Positions 23,271 through 34,953 are shown, numbered from the stretch's first letter. The stretch is DNA of 64,000 nt from Thelonectria olida (GCA_020736575.1 JAGPYM010000001.1:3410001-3474000), one strand, 5' to 3'. The notes: a model not told the origin generated them from the letters alone. Numbers and translations: made by a program.

Positions 23271-24291
23271 ATGGCTCCAGTCTACTCAGAAGCCCAGGTG
23301 GCCAAATTTCTATCTCACCTCAAGATTCCCTCCGAGTATTACATCGGAAATGAGCCTATCCTGGACCATGCCTTTCTGTCCGCCATCCACAAGCATATGA
23401 TCACTGAGGTCCCCTACGAGAACTTGCTGTTACACTACTCGGACCATCGCAGCGTTACTCTGGATCCCGAGGAGCTTTATAACAAGTTCATCGGCAGTGG
23501 TCGCGGCCGTGGCGGATACTGCATGGAAAACAGCCTTTTCTTGACTTACATGTTGCGAGCCCTGGGATTCCAGGTCTATCCTGTTGGTGTGCGAGTGAGG
23601 CTACGTAAGGACGGTGTGCCCACGGGCGGATATCCAGGCTGGTTCGTTCCCCGACGTATTCTCAGACAAACTTCAAAATCCTCTCTCTAACACTGCACCC
23701 AGGGTCCATGTGGTCAACATTGTAACGCTGCCAGACAACACGCGGTGGATTCTCGACGTCAGCTTTGGCGGCGACGGCCCCACGCAGCCGATGGCCATGG
23801 TCGAGGACGCCGAGTGGCGCAATATGGGCACGCAGGATGCCCGGCTGATCCGGGACTTCATCCCCGGACAGACGGAGCTGACGCCCGGCCGGCGCCTGTG
23901 GATCTACCAGGTGCGCAACGCGCCTGACCAGCCGTGGACGAGCCACTACTCCTTCAGCCACGCCGTCGAGTGGCTGCCGGCCGACTTTGAGGTGGCCAAC
24001 CACTACACGAGCACAAGTGCCAAGAGTTTCCAGACATCGACGGTTCTGGTGGTCAAGTTCCTGCGGCGGGCGAGCCCCACGGCCGCGGGGGGCCAGGATG
24101 TGTACGGCAAGAGAATCTTGTTCAACGACGTGGTAAAGGAGAACCCGGGAGGGAAGACGATAGTCGTGCAGGAGATTAAGAGCGAGGATGACCGAATCAA
24201 GGCGCTCAAGGAATGGTTTGGCATCGAGTTGACGGAGGAGGAAGTCCAGGCAATAAAGGGCCACAAGACGGAAATTGCAGAATCGGCATGA
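23271..24291 (+). CDS. nat1: Arylamine N-acetyltransferase
   Basis: Two exons, 23271-23641 and 23703-24291, with a 61-bp intron (donor GTTCGT, branch TCTAAC, acceptor CCCAG), give 319 residues. The splice joins PGW to VHVVNIV and restores the catalytic triad: Cys84 (GRGGYCMEN), His126 (VHVVNI) and Asp142 (LDVSFGGDG). The enzyme moves acetyl or another acyl group from CoA to arylamines. In Fusarium, NAT homologues detoxify host-derived 2-benzoxazolinone intermediates, but the substrate here is unknown. The start at 23271 (atcATGgct) gives the usual N-terminus with EAQVAKFLSHLKIP; a longer open frame upstream has no ATG that would be needed. The donor has T at +3, which is uncommon. Confidence 0.92.
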
Positions 24292-24813
24292 TTTGGTCCT
24301 CGTTAGATGTTGCTGGAGGAGGAAGAGTATAGACAGCAGAGATGAGGCAAACAGGCCGCAACAATATTGGCCAGCACACGATTATGAATCCATGTTTTTC
24401 ACGGTCTTGAGTGATTCATCTCGTTTATGATTGAGCGTGATTTCAAAGACCTGCATGGAAAAAGTGAAGAAGCCTGAAGTCATGACAAACGCATTTCGAT
24501 CGTGGTAAGGACGGGAGTGCAAGTTGAAGTCTGACTAACTAGACCTAGTGGCAGAAGTTTACGGGCAGCCCTCCCGTTCAATTGGGCTTACCCTGGAGCT
24601 TCGAAGCAGGAGCCAACTTGGCGCGGGCCGTGCTCCAAGTCCCATGTGCCCCACCAAAATCATGACAGCTTTGGCCAATCACATCTCTCCCCCTGCAACC
24701 ACGTAACCTCCAAAGAGCTATTGTGCGTTACGTACCTGGATCCAGTCTATCTGGTCTCTAAGCTGTCCACTCTCGTCAGCCTCGCAACTTCGCATCAACC
24801 ACACACGCCCACC
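24292..24813. other. Intergenic: NAT 3' flank and SWP1 promoter
   Basis: 522 bp between two plus-strand genes. Nothing beyond 3' flank and promoter is recognisable. Confidence 0.5.
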
Positions 24814-25868
24814 ATGCGTTTCTCGATCGCATCGTCCCTCCTTTTCCTCGCGGGCACCGCCCACGCTGCCTCTTCGTGGGGTTTCTCCGATGGCTCCGTG
24901 TCTGTCGGCACCAAGACGGGCAACGCCGTTACCCAGAAGTGAGCTCCCGCCGCGACCAGAGAACCTGGACCATCTACCGAGCTTCAGATGCGACGATGAG
25001 AATACAATTGCTGACTGGGATATCACTTCAGGATCACCACGACCGACTATGCCAAGAACCCCGTCGTTCTGACCCTCAAGGATACACTGACTGTGTCCGT
25101 GACCACCAAGGACGGCTCCGAGGGCAAGCGACCTCACCAGGCCTTCCTGATTTTGACCGAGTCGTCTGGCCTCGAGGCTCCCTATCCCCTCACTGTTAAG
25201 GCTTCCGGAAAGGCTATTGTTCAAATTGTATGGAAATTGGACACGCCCACGCCCCTCAATGACATGCGCTGACCAGTCTCCAAGACCCAGAAGGACCTCC
25301 CCATCCAGCTACTCTTGTCCGACACACCCCTCAAGGCCAGCTTGGTCCTCGGTTCTTTCGGCTCGTCCACGGCTACCATTTCGCCCGTCTTCGATGTTGA
25401 AATCCAGCTCGACGCCAACTCACCCACCCCCCGATACCAGGCGCCCGTGCGATATGGCAAGCGTGCCTTGATCGACCACATTTTCAAGCCCGGTCCCAAG
25501 AGCCCCCCTAAGATAGTGTCTTTTGTGTTCGTCTTGGCCGTCTTGGCTACGGTTCCCGCCCTTTTCGGTCTCGTATGTTCTGGTGTTTCCCGCGTTCTGG
25601 GAGAAGGGATACTGACATATTATTATAGTGGCTTTTCTGGGGCGCCAACCTTAGCCATCTTCCCAAGGCCCTCGGTGCTGCGCCGGTCTCGCACACTGCC
25701 TTCTTTGGGTCCATCATTGCTATCGAGGGTTCTTTTTTCCTCTACTACAAGTCGTGGAATCTTTTCCAGCTTCTGCCCGTCATTGGCGTCCTTAGCGTCG
25801 TTTCCTTCCTGAGCGGCACCAAGGCCCTGAGCGAGGTCCAGAGCAGACGTCTTGCTGGCGAGCGATAA
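24814..25868 (+). CDS. swp1: Oligosaccharyltransferase subunit Swp1/ribophorin II
   Basis: Four exons, 24814-24938, 25032-25227, 25285-25572 and 25629-25868, give 282 residues. The second acceptor is set at CCAAG (25284), because this alone keeps frame into TQKDLPIQLLL; the nearer CAG at 25276 breaks it. The protein is a subunit of the ER oligosaccharyltransferase for N-glycosylation. It has a signal peptide (MRFSIASSLLFLAGTAHA), a luminal beta-rich part with HQAFLILTESSGLEAPYPL and LVLGSFGSSTA, then the typical RYGKRALIDHIFKPGPKSPP linker and three C-terminal membrane helices (near 183-205, 215-235, 243-262), ending VQSRRLAGER. Length matches fungal Swp1 (about 285). Confidence 0.9.
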
Positions 25869-26501
25869 ATGGGCCGTGGTTGAAATAAGTAGCCCGAAGG
25901 ACGGGCATCTCCCGAATTAGACGACACGGAAGATGTCCTCCAGTGCAAGGACGACCAACTTGGTCCCTTGTCCAAGGATGGTACTATGGGAAAAGGTGCA
26001 ACAAACTACAATAAGCCCTCGATGAGACGGCCCGCGCATATGATGTACAATAGGAGCGAACTAGAGCTTGAAGCTGGCTTAAAGGGAATAAAATGGGATT
26101 TTAATTTGAAGCGGTTCTCCCTGAGCTATTCGATCATTGAGGAGCGAGTTACCTGGTTGCGCGGAATAGCGGCACGTGCGGACGGGCAGCAACGTCAACA
26201 GATGACCCTCGGCCCACCATACTATCTCCACCACGTGCGGCGAAGATAGACGAGATAGAAGGAAGAATGACATGATGACGCCAACTATCGAGAAACTGAC
26301 TAGCTTATATATATCTTGATTCTATCCTAAAGTTGTCTTCAGCCTCTGTTTCTCGCCCCCTCTGACGGACTTATAGACGTCCCTGGAGTTGAGTTTGTTG
26401 TTCATTTCGCTGTTACCTTTTCACCTGTAACTGCCCGCAATACGACCTCATTGACCACCTCTCCCAAGGCGCTAGTTAAAGCATTGAAGCAAACATCCAA
26501 G
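25869..26501. other. Intergenic: SWP1 3' flank and hydrolase promoter
   Basis: 633 bp; the last part is pyrimidine-rich with a TATA-like stretch at 26305-26313. No gene is recognised. Confidence 0.5.
26305..26313 (+). promoter_or_regulatory. TATA-like element before the hydrolase gene
   Basis: TATATATAT about 190 bp before the proposed start at 26502. Confidence 0.35.
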
Positions 26502-27786
26502 ATGGAAACGTCGTAAGCTCTCGCCTTTGCTTTTACTTTGTTTCCCCCTTTTCTTCTTTCGACTTCTAAGTTGCCTGGTTTGCCTCTTGTTCTTCCAGCG
26601 CCTGTTCGTTCGTACTCCGTACTCGTTTTGTTGCTGACTGGCGGATCCTCTCTTCGCAATGCGCCTCAGAAGCCGAAAAGAATTCCCCACGGCTGAGGAG
26701 ACCGTCAACCATCCAGCCTATCCGGGCACCGTCTGGGCTTTGGAACCTCACTCCCAGGGAAAACTTCCCGTAGCTAAGGGTCGCGGAGGCCCCATCGGAA
26801 TCTCTTGGGAGATTCACGGCTCCGGACCGACGAAGATGGCGGTGCGTTTGCTGTCATTAGATGGCCCTTAAACAAGAACCGGATAGCTGATAGTAGTACC
26901 CATCTCGCAGCTCATCATGGGTTTGGCCGGCGTCAAGACGTCCTGGCAGCGCCAGACAAAGCACTTTGGCCATGACAACGGCGACAAGTACTCGGTCCTC
27001 ATCATCGACAACCGCGGCATCGGGGGCAGCGACAAGCCACTCGGCCGCTACTCGACGAGCGAGATGGCCAAGGATGTCATCGAGGTGCTCGACCACGTCG
27101 GCTGGATCGACGACCGCTCCGTCAACCTGGTCGGCATCTCCATGGGCGGCATGATTGCGCAGGAAGTCGCCCAGGCCATCCCCCAGCGTCTGCAGTCGCT
27201 CTCGCTGTGCTGCTCCTCGGCCAACGTTATGAACAAGAAGCCGCTCACCGAGACCATCGCAGAGCGCATTGGCTTCGTCATCCCCAAGTCCATGGAGCGC
27301 ACCATCGACGACACGGCCCGCCAGCTCTTCACCCACGAGTGGCTGACGGCCCCGGACGCCGAGATCCTGCCCGTCCCCGGCTCTACGCCGCGCTGCGGGC
27401 CGCCCCCGGCCGCCGTCGGCCCCGCGTACCGGCTGTTCGACTGCAACTACCAGCGATTCCAGGCGCAGGAGCTCTCCAAGCGGCGCGACAACAACGAGTT
27501 CACCGTGACGGGCTTTCTGTGCCAGCTGGCGGCCGCGGGGCTGCACAACAAGACAGACGAGCAGCTGCGGGGGATTGCCGACGCCGTGGGCCGGGAGCGC
27601 ATCCTCGTTATTCACGGCACGCGCGACAACATGATCACGGTGAACAACGGCCAGCACCTGATCCAGGCCATGGAGCCCGGCGTGGGGTTGATTGAGGAGG
27701 GCATGGGCCATGCGCCGCCGATGGAGCGGTCTCAGTGGTTCAACAGCGTGCTGGAGGAGAGGATGGGAGTTTGGAGTAAGTTGTGA
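26502..27786 (+). CDS. Alpha/beta-hydrolase fold protein
   Basis: I propose three exons, 26502-26512, 26670-26841 and 26911-27786, giving 352 residues. The tiny first exon codes METS, with a strong start (caagATGg) directly followed by GTAAGC; it joins at CCTCAG to RKEFPTAEETVNHPAYP. The simpler alternative starts at ATG 26659 (MRLRSRKEF) and has, by coincidence, the same length. The second intron is 69 bp (GTGCGT...CGCAG). Fold landmarks are ISWEIHGSGP, IMGLAGVKTSWQ (oxyanion loop), IIDNRGIGGSDKP, the nucleophile elbow GISMGG, an Asp in HGTRDNMI and the catalytic His in EGMGHAPP. It resembles the fungal AB-hydrolase-1 proteins of unknown substrate. The middle section is unusually GC-rich. 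Confidence 0.85.
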
Positions 27787-28099
27787 CGAGGTGAAGTTGG
27801 ATGTGAGGAGTGGAAGTAGACCAGCTGGGGTTCCACGAAAGGGGGTTAGTGGGATTATGTGCGCATGTCTTGGATGTCTCAGAGTCCTAGAGATGACATC
27901 TGACGAGCAATAGATACTAGTATTCGTATTCGACTGTTAGAACATTCACCTCATGGTACTGGTATGTACATTCAGATTCTAATCTTTTTATTCGTATTGC
28001 TTGCTCGGGTTTCTGCAACCGCTTATATCCTCCTCGTTTCTCTAAATCACAACGTGGCTCAATACTCGTGTTGATTTTCCTCTCCCTCTCTTCCTACGC
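27787..28099. other. Intergenic between convergent hydrolase and NMT genes
   Basis: 313 bp containing 3' flanks of two convergent genes; nothing else is seen. Confidence 0.5.
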
Positions 28100-29837
28100 T
28101 CAAGGCATAACTGTTCCAATGCCACTCAGGTTCTCCTCGTCGAGTCGGTTGCTCTTGTTCACACCACCGCTGATGGGGTTTAGACGGTAATTGAATAAGT
28201 AGTAGTGTAGCTGGCCGTCGCCGCCACCAAACTTTTGCTGCTCCAGGAAGAGAGCGTTGTCCATGAGCGACAGGGCGTTGAAGACATCAAACTTGTACTT
28301 CTTGGCGACTATGAGGGCGTCGTGCACAAGCTCGTTGAGACGAACCTTGAGGGCGGGCTTGTCAAAGGGCTCTTGGAGGCCGACTTCACTGCCGTAGTAG
28401 AACATGTACGCAACGCGAATAACGTTGTGTTTGGTGTTGCCAATAGCAGAGGACTCGATGCAGAAAAAGGAGAAGAAGTCGGTGATTTTCTTCTCATTAT
28501 CCTATGTGCACGTTAGGATGAGTGTAAACGACACATTGCGAGGACTCGGTTTACTTACTTCAACAACGTAGGTCCAGACGACCTGCTCACCACTTGGCTC
28601 AACCTTCGGTACGAACCAGTGATATGCTTCTTCGCGGGTGAACTCGGGGTACATGTCGTATCGAGCCATGTACCGCTTGTAGAGGTCCATGACAGCTTCT
28701 AAATCCTTCTCTTGCATGGGTCGCAGACCCTTGGTGGTCGTGCTCTCAGGCAGCGCAAATTTGCGAACTTGGTACTGGGGCTTGCTTCCTGGGGGCAAGG
28801 GGCTGAAGCCCACCTCGTAGAGCTTCTGCCAGTTGAGGGCGCGGTGGTAGTATCGACATGTGCTGACGGGCTTGGGCAAGACGACACCGGCGGTGTAGAG
28901 ACCCTGCCAGATGCCGTTCAGGTTGCTGCGACGGGTGATTTCCTTGATGAGGACAGGGGTAAGGCGCTTGCCGCGTAGCTTCTTGTGAATGGACAGGAAG
29001 TTAACCTCGGAGCAAATGACGTTCTTCTCGCGGACGCGCAGGTTGACGGGGATGGCGGAGATGAAGGCGACGAGCTTGCGAGACTGGGAGGCGCGGACGC
29101 CAACGTGGTACTCTTTCTTCCAGCCAGGAGGCATCATAGCCCTAGGAGAAGTAGCAGTCAGCTTCTGTATCTAAAGGATTGGGAATGATTTGTACGTACC
29201 ATCGCAGGATGGAAGGAGAATAGTTAAATCGGAACATGGCCTCGTCATCCTCGACATAATGGCCGTTGAGCAACTCATAAACCTCCTTGATCTCATCATC
29301 GTTGGTCAGGTCCATTGTCACCCACTCGAAGCCCGAGATGAGCGGTGCGGGCTCCTTGGGCACATCTTCGACCTTCTGGATGCGCAGAGGGCCCTCCTCG
29401 AGCGCTCCCCCCTCGCCGAAGCGCGGCACAGGCTGCGTTTGCCAGAACTTGTACGATCCCATGTCCTTTGCGTTCTTTCCGCTTGCCGCCAGTCCCGTCA
29501 TGATATCTTCCAGCTTGAGATTCCGCAGCAGCTTTGCAGCATCGTCGGCGGATGGCGGGGCACTGCCGCTCGACTGCGACAGCTCTTTGGCGAGGGCAGG
29601 GTTGTGTGAGATGAACTCTTGAAGCTGCTGGGGCGTCAAGCCAGACAGGGCCTTTTTGAAATCGGCCTCGGCGCCTCCTTCGGATGATGACTTGCCGGTG
29701 ATGGCTTCCTTGATCTTCTTCCGCTTGGACTTCTTATCGGCATCGTCAGCGGGGGCATTGTCTTGGACGGGATCGGCGTCGGCCACTTGCTTGCCCTTGT
29801 CGGCGGCAGGCTCGATTGGCTTGGACTCCTCAGGCAT
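28100..29837 (-). CDS. nmt1: Glycylpeptide N-tetradecanoyltransferase (N-myristoyltransferase)
   Basis: Three exons, 29837-29200, 29141-28559 and 28501-28100, give 540 residues. Introns are 58 and 57 bp (GTACGT...CCTAG; GTAAGT...CATAG). The enzyme attaches myristate to N-terminal glycine of target proteins. The N-terminal 110 residues are polar with a Lys-rich patch ([16 protein letters not shown]), a ribosome-targeting type region. The catalytic core starts near [15 protein letters not shown]; then come [20 protein letters not shown], the signature [16 protein letters not shown] and the second signature near the C-terminus ([15 protein letters not shown]). The chain ends GIGTVMP: family enzymes use the C-terminal carboxylate as base, and the last residue here is Pro. 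The start at 29837 was preferred over an upstream in-frame one at 30014, because [14 protein letters not shown] looks like the usual N-terminus. Confidence 0.95.
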
Positions 29838-30770
29838 CGTGGGCGAGAGAGATGGTTTGGAGTGGGATTCGGTCTGGAAGATATGGGTGAGAGGGATGAG
29901 TAAAGGTGTCCATGTGATGATGCGCCTGGGGAGCTTTTTTTGGTGGGGTAACAGCACACGACTGCGGGGTTGAAGTTGTCTGAGTGCAGGTGGACAGGTG
30001 CGCTGGATGGACAAGACGGGGTATATATAGCGACGACATGCTTGCTCAGGTAGGTTTGACAGGTGAGTAGGCTGCCATAATTATAAGTATCAACTCAATG
30101 CAATGTCAGATTCAAGTATAAAAAGCATAAATTACGTTCGTGATGAATAAAATCTTATTTCATTGATCTCTTTTGCATTGTTGACCTAGCAGCTGCCTAT
30201 TCAAAACAGGTAGGTAACTACGTGCAAATGTTACCTACTCGTTGCATATGATGCTAAAATAGATACCTGGAGAGAGTATATCTCGACACACATCAGCTAT
30301 AAGTCCTCCTGACACCTTGTTCATTCTAACTACCCAGGCACCTAGGTATATAAATAACTATGGGTGAGCAACAATATCCCCGTGTTAATCAAGCATCCGT
30401 AGCCACCCGCAAAACCGTGTAACTGTCGCTGAGCCAGCACTCCAAAATCAACTTACATTTCGCGATATTAACAACCTGGTTCTTATTGTTCATGCCTGAA
30501 ACCTGTCGTGCGCCATTCGCCGAGGGGTGATCATTATCATATTAAATATTTCCATTTTTTGCATGCCATTGAGTCGTTGACTTGCCATGTTCGGGCTCAC
30601 GATGGACGAGATTCTAAGCTGGTGACATGCATGAGTTGTACATAATGGGTAGTGCTATGCGTCTATTTCATCTAGGTATTCTAGAACTCTAGGTGTGCAA
30701 GCTGTTGGGGCGGAACACGTGTTGCATGTCTAAATATCTTCACTTCGTCATCTTCGCTTACCAGCACATT
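29838..30770. other. Intergenic: NMT promoter and ABHD12-like 3' flank
   Basis: 933 bp, AT-rich, with scattered GTAGGT/ACCTAC-type short repeats (30040-30060 and 30205-30240). No gene is recognised. Confidence 0.55.
30022..30029 (-). promoter_or_regulatory. TATA box of the NMT gene
   Basis: TATATATA about 185 bp before the NMT start on the minus strand. Confidence 0.4.
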
Positions 30771-32253
30771 CTAGTCTTCGGTGTAAGTAGTTCCGTGCAG
30801 GTCAAAAGCTCTCATGATTGCAAGTGCAACAGGCGCGTATCCCATTATGTCATTGTGGCCTAGGGGTTTCGGTTAGACTAACTCTCTAGATCTCGGAAAT
30901 ATTATAAACAAGACTCACCTCCGTAAGGGAACAACTCCTGTCGGATGATAATGTCGGGCTCAGCAGTCCAAGTTGCGACAAAGGCGTCGTCACCTTTGTG
31001 AACGGTGCGCTGCTCCTTCCAGGCGTCAAATTCGGCATCATCCAGAATGCCCACCGTCTCGTTGGCTGCGGTGCGAAAGAGCTTGTTGTCCTCGGTCCAT
31101 GGGATGTCACGATCATTCTTGGCGTGGACGAGGTTAATTCTCAGCCGACCTCTTGTGTGACGGACAATGTTGGCGAGCCGATTGGCCGAGTGCCATTTGT
31201 CCACGACGAAGCGGTCAAAACACTTCAACAACCAGGGCCACATGCGAAAGGGCGCCAGCACAGGAAATATACCGGCAATGCGGTATCCTGTCAGCAGTGA
31301 GGTCAGATCGCTGAAACCAGCCACCAAGGTGATACCGGCGAATTCGACACCCTTGAGAGCGTAGGCCTCAGCCACCCCGCTGACGACGGCAGTTCCCAAA
31401 CTCTGTCCTAGGAGAACGATGCGGCTCGGGGGAATCTTTGCCACATTGATGGCCCAGTCGACAAGTATCGAGGCATCTTGGATGATGCCTGATTCAGTCG
31501 GAGACCCAGTAGAATGGCCGTACCCGCGATAGTCTATGGCGATGACATGGTAAGAGGACGTGTCTGTCAGGGTGTGATAACTGTCTGGACGGAATCCCTG
31601 GGCAACATGACCTGCATTCTGCGACGGATTAGGTTCAATTCGCAAACAACAAATCTGCGACTTACACCGTGGACTAGAAACATGCTCAATCAGCCTTCTG
31701 AATCTAGACTGGAGGAGCGGGATAGGGGCAGTGAACTTACAGTACAAGACTAAGCGGGATTCGGGATCTTCTTTGAGCAAACGGAACGACTCGGTCTGAG
31801 TAAAGTCCTTGGAGAAGCCGGATGGTTGATTGGCAATGGCGACCTCATTTTGAAGATAGAGAGGTAGAGGGAGGATGTGCCAGGCATAAATGGTCTCGTC
31901 ATCAGGGGCTTCAAGTGTGAATGGTGTCACTTGGTTTTCTGGCAGCAAGTCGTGTTAGCTCTCCATCAGATAATTTCACTATTACGTATGGAATAGTTTA
32001 CGGACGGGCGAATCCCCATTGCTCGGGTTTGTTGACATCATTCCACCAAAGAGTATGGACCTTGTGCGCATATAGGAAGCTATGAAGGCGTCGTCAGAAG
32101 GGACAACGGCATTGAGTGGGGAAAGTCTGGCGTCTCATACTGTCTTTGGAAGAATGGAATGACACCGAGTCCGAGAAAGACAAAATATAGGCCGAGGGGA
32201 GCGACGCCAGCAATGAAGGCAGAACGCAGCGCGGGATGTAAAGGGATACCCAT
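30771..32253 (-). CDS. ABHD12-like membrane serine hydrolase
   Basis: Six exons, 32253-32141, 32079-32006, 31938-31741, 31673-31666, 31618-30919 and 30859-30771, give 393 residues with every junction in frame. The fourth exon is only 8 nt (TCCACGGT) and supplies the HG of YFHGNAGHVAQG, the oxyanion loop. Without the last splice the protein would end before its catalytic His. One N-terminal membrane helix lies at about 12-34 (FIAGVAPLGLYFVFLGLG). The triad is Ser204 (LLGQSLGTAV), Asp300 (HAKNDRDIP) and His366 (YGGHND). Animal ABHD12 is a lysophosphatidylserine lipase; lipid hydrolysis at a membrane is inferred. Intron 2 uses donor GTCCGT and is the least certain junction; introns range from 47 to 67 bp. 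It shares a 470-bp promoter with RTC5. Confidence 0.85.
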
Positions 32254-32723
32254 GATGGGTAAAAATAATGCAAAAAGGGATAGAAGTATAAGAAGAAAGA
32301 CAGAATGAATTACGCAATCAGGCTTTATAGAAACGGGGCATTAGGATTATTGAAATTATCTGCGAGAGAAACCGTCGCCTCCCAGCATTTCTAGTGATAA
32401 CAGAAAGGTGATGCCTGGAGGATGACATGAGGAAGCGAGAGTGAATGAAGTTGATCGTCGGCCCGATGATATCGCCGAATCGCAAAGTACACGTGCATCT
32501 ACATGCTTAAGGTGACGCAACCTGCAGGCGGGGCGGGAGACCCTTGTAAAAGGTACGTACCGTCGGACTAGGTCAGCGCCCGCCAGATGTCATGAACTCA
32601 AGTCGCCAGGCTTCCAGCCTCTTTTGGATCACATCATCTCTTCTCAATTGCTGCGGCCGTTTATTGTCAAGGGCTACCCATTTCACCGCTACGGAGGGAT
32701 GAGATTGGAGCTGGCTTCTCAAG
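32254..32723. other. Divergent promoter: ABHD12-like / RTC5
   Basis: 470 bp between two divergent start codons. No TATA box stands out. Confidence 0.5.
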
Positions 32724-34626
32724 ATGGGACAGACTCTTTCGGATGAGAACCCGCGTCGGCGGACGCATGAGGAACTGAGCCATGACCTCGTAAGCTTCAT
32801 GATGCCATTACCACCCAGAAACTTCCAACTCGTGCAATTAACTGATTTACAACCCATTGCAGGCGCTGAAGTTCAAAGAGAAATGCTTCACATCCCTTGA
32901 ATTTTACTCTCTCAAAGATGTCTTCAGGTCGCTTGCAGATCATGAGAACACCGTCAAGTATCTGAAGGAGGACACCATCGCACGGTACCTGGAGATACCG
33001 GATATTCTCCATGTATCACCTGTCATCTTTCAGATCGTCTCATATATCGGCTCGTTTCCTTTTCTACAAGATGCGCCAGTAGTTCTGGAGCTGCCGCAAT
33101 TGATTATGGTCGTCGTCATCATGACAGAGCGCCACCGAAAGGTGCTTGCTCGGGGATCCGCCGATAGGACCAAGCTGTTGTTCAAGAGTCTTGCTGTGTA
33201 CGACAGGAAACAATCGGAAACAAATATCAAGCCCGTATTTCCGGCAGCCGATATTGTTATCAAAGAGGAGAATGGCAGGTCCCATGCCGCCGGGTTCGCC
33301 GTGGACGAGGCCCATGACGATGCCGACGATGATGAGGAAGACGAGGAAGAAGACGATCTAGTCCTGACAGCGTTCGAGCTGCTCGACGTCAAAGACGCTG
33401 TGCAGCAAGGTCACGCGCCTACATTCCACGGCGCAACGATACCGTCAGACAATTTTCGAAAGCTCTTGATGTTGCTGCTGCTCGCCGCCCCGCTTGATCC
33501 CCAGGAAAGCCTGTCGTTGTACTCGACTCGAGTTATTGGCGACGAACTGGAAAGCCTGCGCTCAACGGCTGAATCCATTCTTGCATCCTTTGTTAACGTC
33601 GAAAAGGCGCCTGGCATCAAGTACTCCCACTTCAAGACGATCATTCCTGTGATATGTCCCAATCTCCTGCATGGCTTTAATGGGTTGTTTGAACACTTCC
33701 TCTTCTCTAAGAATCTCGACTTTACAAAGCGCAAAGACGTGCCTCCAGACAAGACTGAGCCGCTGAAGATGGCGCAGCCATTGCTACCAGAGCCTGGAGA
33801 GATACTGAATGCCAATACTCTGTCACAGATTTCCCTTTTCCTCCCTGGATCTGATCTCTTCCGGCGAGTGAGGCTGCTGTATTCCGGAAACGATGCTGGC
33901 TTCTCGATGGGGAGCTTCCAGTCCAAGGTATTCAACTGGCAGGCCCCAACGTTGCTCTTGGTAAGCGGAACACGCCTTGGCGACGTCCCCGATGGAGGCC
34001 AAGAAGTCGCATTCGCATCCACACTTCCGCCGCGAAGGTTTCCGCACGGCAGCAAATCAGATCGTCTTACATTTGGAGTATATATCCGGCAGCACTGGAA
34101 GCACACTCACAGGGAGTGCTTCGGAGACTCGGATACGGTGCTGTTCCAACTCGAACCCTATCACGACGTCTTTCCCGCCTCGACAATCAACAAAGACTAC
34201 GTTACCTTTAGCAAAGCACCCGCTAACCCCCCGATGCTAGCTGTCGGATGCCCTCACCCGAAGCCTACAAAAGCTCACAGGAAGGCTCAGCTACACCACT
34301 TGGGGCCAGTATCCCTCTTCATTGACGATTCATTCGAGTTTGGCGCGTTCAACCATGACTACACCTCCCGAGGAGGGGCATTCCACACGAGCCTGGTCAG
34401 GAAGTTTGACTTCCAGGACCGTTTCCAGATTGAGAGCCTCGAAGTATGGGGATGCGGTGGCGACAAGGAGGCCAGTGCTCAGGCGGAGAGGTGGGCGTGG
34501 GAAGAAAGAGAAGCCGAAGCTCGTCGCAGAGTCAACCTTGGAACTGGAGACATTGAAGCAGACCGAGCGTTGTTGGAGATGGCCGGTTTGGTCGGAGGGA
34601 ATCGGAGTGGAGGGTCTATGGTGTAG
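32724..34626 (+). CDS. rtc5: TLDc-domain protein Rtc5
   Basis: Two exons, 32724-32789 and 32863-34626, with a 73-bp intron (GTAAGC, branch AACTGAT, acceptor TGCAG), give 609 residues. The N-terminus MGQTLSDEN has Gly2 and Ser6, a textbook N-myristoylation site. An EF-hand-like/helical part follows (FTSLEFYSLKDVFRSLA), then an acidic patch (DDADDDEEDEEEDD). The TLDc domain runs from about 335 to 560: LFRRVRLLYSGNDAGFSMGSFQSKVFNW, LLVSGTRLG, FGVYIRQHWKHT, FQLEPYHDVFPAS and FGAFNHDYTSRGG, ending EVWGCGGD. Yeast Rtc5 acts at the vacuole on V-ATPase assembly; the same is inferred. It lies about 3 kb from the NMT gene. Confidence 0.92.
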
Positions 34627-34953
34627 CATTGAGTTGTCATCGGTTGGAGAATATTAGCGCATGATGCGCGGCGTTTTATTTGCTTTGTTGAAGGGTATAA
34701 AACGATGAATCTGTTGCAGGGTCAGAGAAACGGTTTAAAGAAATGGTGTGGTACTGCAGGAAATTGATCATCAACCACCAGTCTAAAGAGTAGAGCCACA
34801 CTGCGCTCATACGCAGGACAATATCGTACACTGTGTGACCCCATCACGGATCGACTATAACACACATGTTTTACACCAGTCCCTCGCCCGATCTCCGTAT
34901 CATCTCCTTTCTTGAAAGAGGAAAATATCCAAGAGGTGGCATAGGGAGCGGGA
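34627..34953. other. Intergenic between convergent RTC5 and RCF1
   Basis: 327 bp of 3' flanks; nothing else is recognised. Confidence 0.5.
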
